Source: Dendrocalamus latiflorus (lineage: Eukaryota; Streptophyta; Magnoliopsida; Poales; Poaceae). Taken from it: DNA of 64,000 bases. The DNA is taken from positions 24,881,606 to 24,945,605 of the forward strand of contig CM029644.1 in NCBI GenBank assembly GCA_017311315.1, given 5' to 3'. Both the position numbers and the translations under genes were made by a program. Positions 63,422 to 64,000 of the stretch are shown here, one piece after another (position 1 is the stretch's first letter; every line of letters starts with the position of its first letter). The notes under the pieces were generated by a model. It was not told the DNA's origin. It was given only the letters and a program-made list of their open reading frames with translations, and searched no databases.

Positions 63422-63453
63422 CGCCTAAGCGTCGCTTAAGCGACGCTTAGGCG
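63422..63453. repeat. Perfect 32-bp palindrome
   Basis: Each 16-base half reads CGCCTAAGCGTCGCTT, with the complement following directly. Related aaggcg/gcgtcgc motifs continue to about 63600. Confidence 0.95.
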
Positions 63454-63910
63454 GTAAGGCGGCGAGGAACCCTGAGGCGTCGGCTCGCCTTGCCAGGATG
63501 TCGTAAGGCGTCCGCTTCAACACATAAGGCGTTGCTATGGCGTCGCTGAGGCGAAGAAACGCGAGGCGACGGCGAAGGCGGACGCCCCAAAGAACCCGAA
63601 AAGGCAAGTCTAAAGAGACCAGTAGACCACACGGGATGAGGGGGGCAGTGGGAACCTGTCGGCTGTCGCATAAGCGGAGGCGCCGAAGTCGAACCCTAGC
63701 GACGCGGCGCCGCCTCCATCGGTCCATCCCGCCACCGTCCTCGAAGCGGCGCACCAGCGGCCTCCATCTCCAGGTACGCCCTACCTCCCCGGCCTCCTAC
63801 TCCCCCTACCTCCCCGGCTCCCCCTCGGCGCCTCCGCTCGCTCTCAGCCCTCTCGCTCGCTCGGCGCTCCCTCGGTCCCTCCCTTCTCCCCGCGCGCCTC
63901 CGCCTCGTCC
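63454..63910. other. GC-rich stretch, possible exon 1 or element interior
   Basis: CpG-rich, with aggcgtcg-type repeats first and then ctccccc-rich sequence. A donor-like ccag/gtacgc lies at about 63774. Frames on both strands have no domain. Confidence 0.35.
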
Positions 63911-64000
63911 CCCTCCCTCCCCTGCTCCCCCTCCCTCTCATCCTCCCCCTCTCAGCAGAGAGGGGGAGGATGAGAGGGAGGGGGAGCAGGGGAGGGAGGG
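63911..64000. repeat. 42-bp perfect inverted repeat at the window end
   Basis: Arm 63911-63952 (C/T-rich) and arm 63959-64000 (G/A-rich) are exact complements around a 6-base loop cagcag. The right arm runs to the last base of the window, so it may extend further. Confidence 0.95.

Noticed and set aside
63425..63941. Arg-rich frames at the window end
   Set aside because: Produced by GC-rich aggcgtcg repeats and C/T-rich simple sequence.

Overview
This is nuclear DNA from a grass (Poaceae, plausibly panicoid; the species cannot be fixed from the sequence). Evidence: one ordinary spliced plant gene, a CACTA element with the grass-type TCACAGACGGTT subterminal repeats, many Tourist, Stowaway and hAT MITEs, very long LTRs, and GC-rich exon-1-like islands. 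Most of the window is transposon on transposon. Only one intact host protein gene is supported, a DUF538 gene at 49499-53158.

Layout. 1-6.4 kb: a MITE end, a 1.5-kb hAT-type element with a perfect 8-bp target-site duplication (TSD), a probable copia solo LTR and small MITEs. 6.4-18.4 kb: a non-autonomous CACTA element (TSD tca) split by a 10.7-kb non-autonomous LTR retrotransposon in minus orientation (TSD ccagc). The latter has two 4,050-bp LTRs, a PBS, a PPT and a single coding region for a seven-zinc-knuckle protein. 18.4-31.8 kb: microsatellites, MITEs, decayed Gypsy-type LTR pieces and a Tat-like LTR with broken gag. 31.9-34.6 kb: a PIF/Harbinger element carrying the last exon(s) of a fructokinase-like (pfkB) gene. 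35-44 kb: a possible Helitron end, a 171-bp tandem repeat, MITEs and a foldback element sitting in a (TA)n tract. 44.6-47.6 kb: a 3-kb solo LTR (TSD catag). 49.5-53.2 kb: the DUF538 gene, whose 3-kb intron holds a Stowaway and a 1.3-kb hAT element. 53.6-57.9 kb: more MITEs and a minisatellite. 58.0-61.3 kb: a second gene-capturing PIF/Harbinger element with a RIBA (riboflavin biosynthesis) exon and a transposase remnant. 61.3-64 kb: MITEs, a tiny PPT-LTR-PBS remnant, GC-rich palindromic DNA, and a 42-bp inverted repeat cut by the window end.

Most notable structure. Inside each 4,050-bp LTR (7438-8101 and 14112-14775) lies a string of about 26 small stem-loops. The stems vary but stay paired, around a nearly constant 7-nt loop (TGCGATG or TGTGATG on the minus strand). 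Nearly all non-Watson-Crick pairs would be G.U in a minus-strand RNA, which is the sense strand of the retrotransposon. The same element encodes little besides a multi-zinc-knuckle nucleic-acid-binding protein. Together these suggest, as inference, an RNA hairpin array acting as a packaging or protein-binding platform in a Gag-only retrotransposon.
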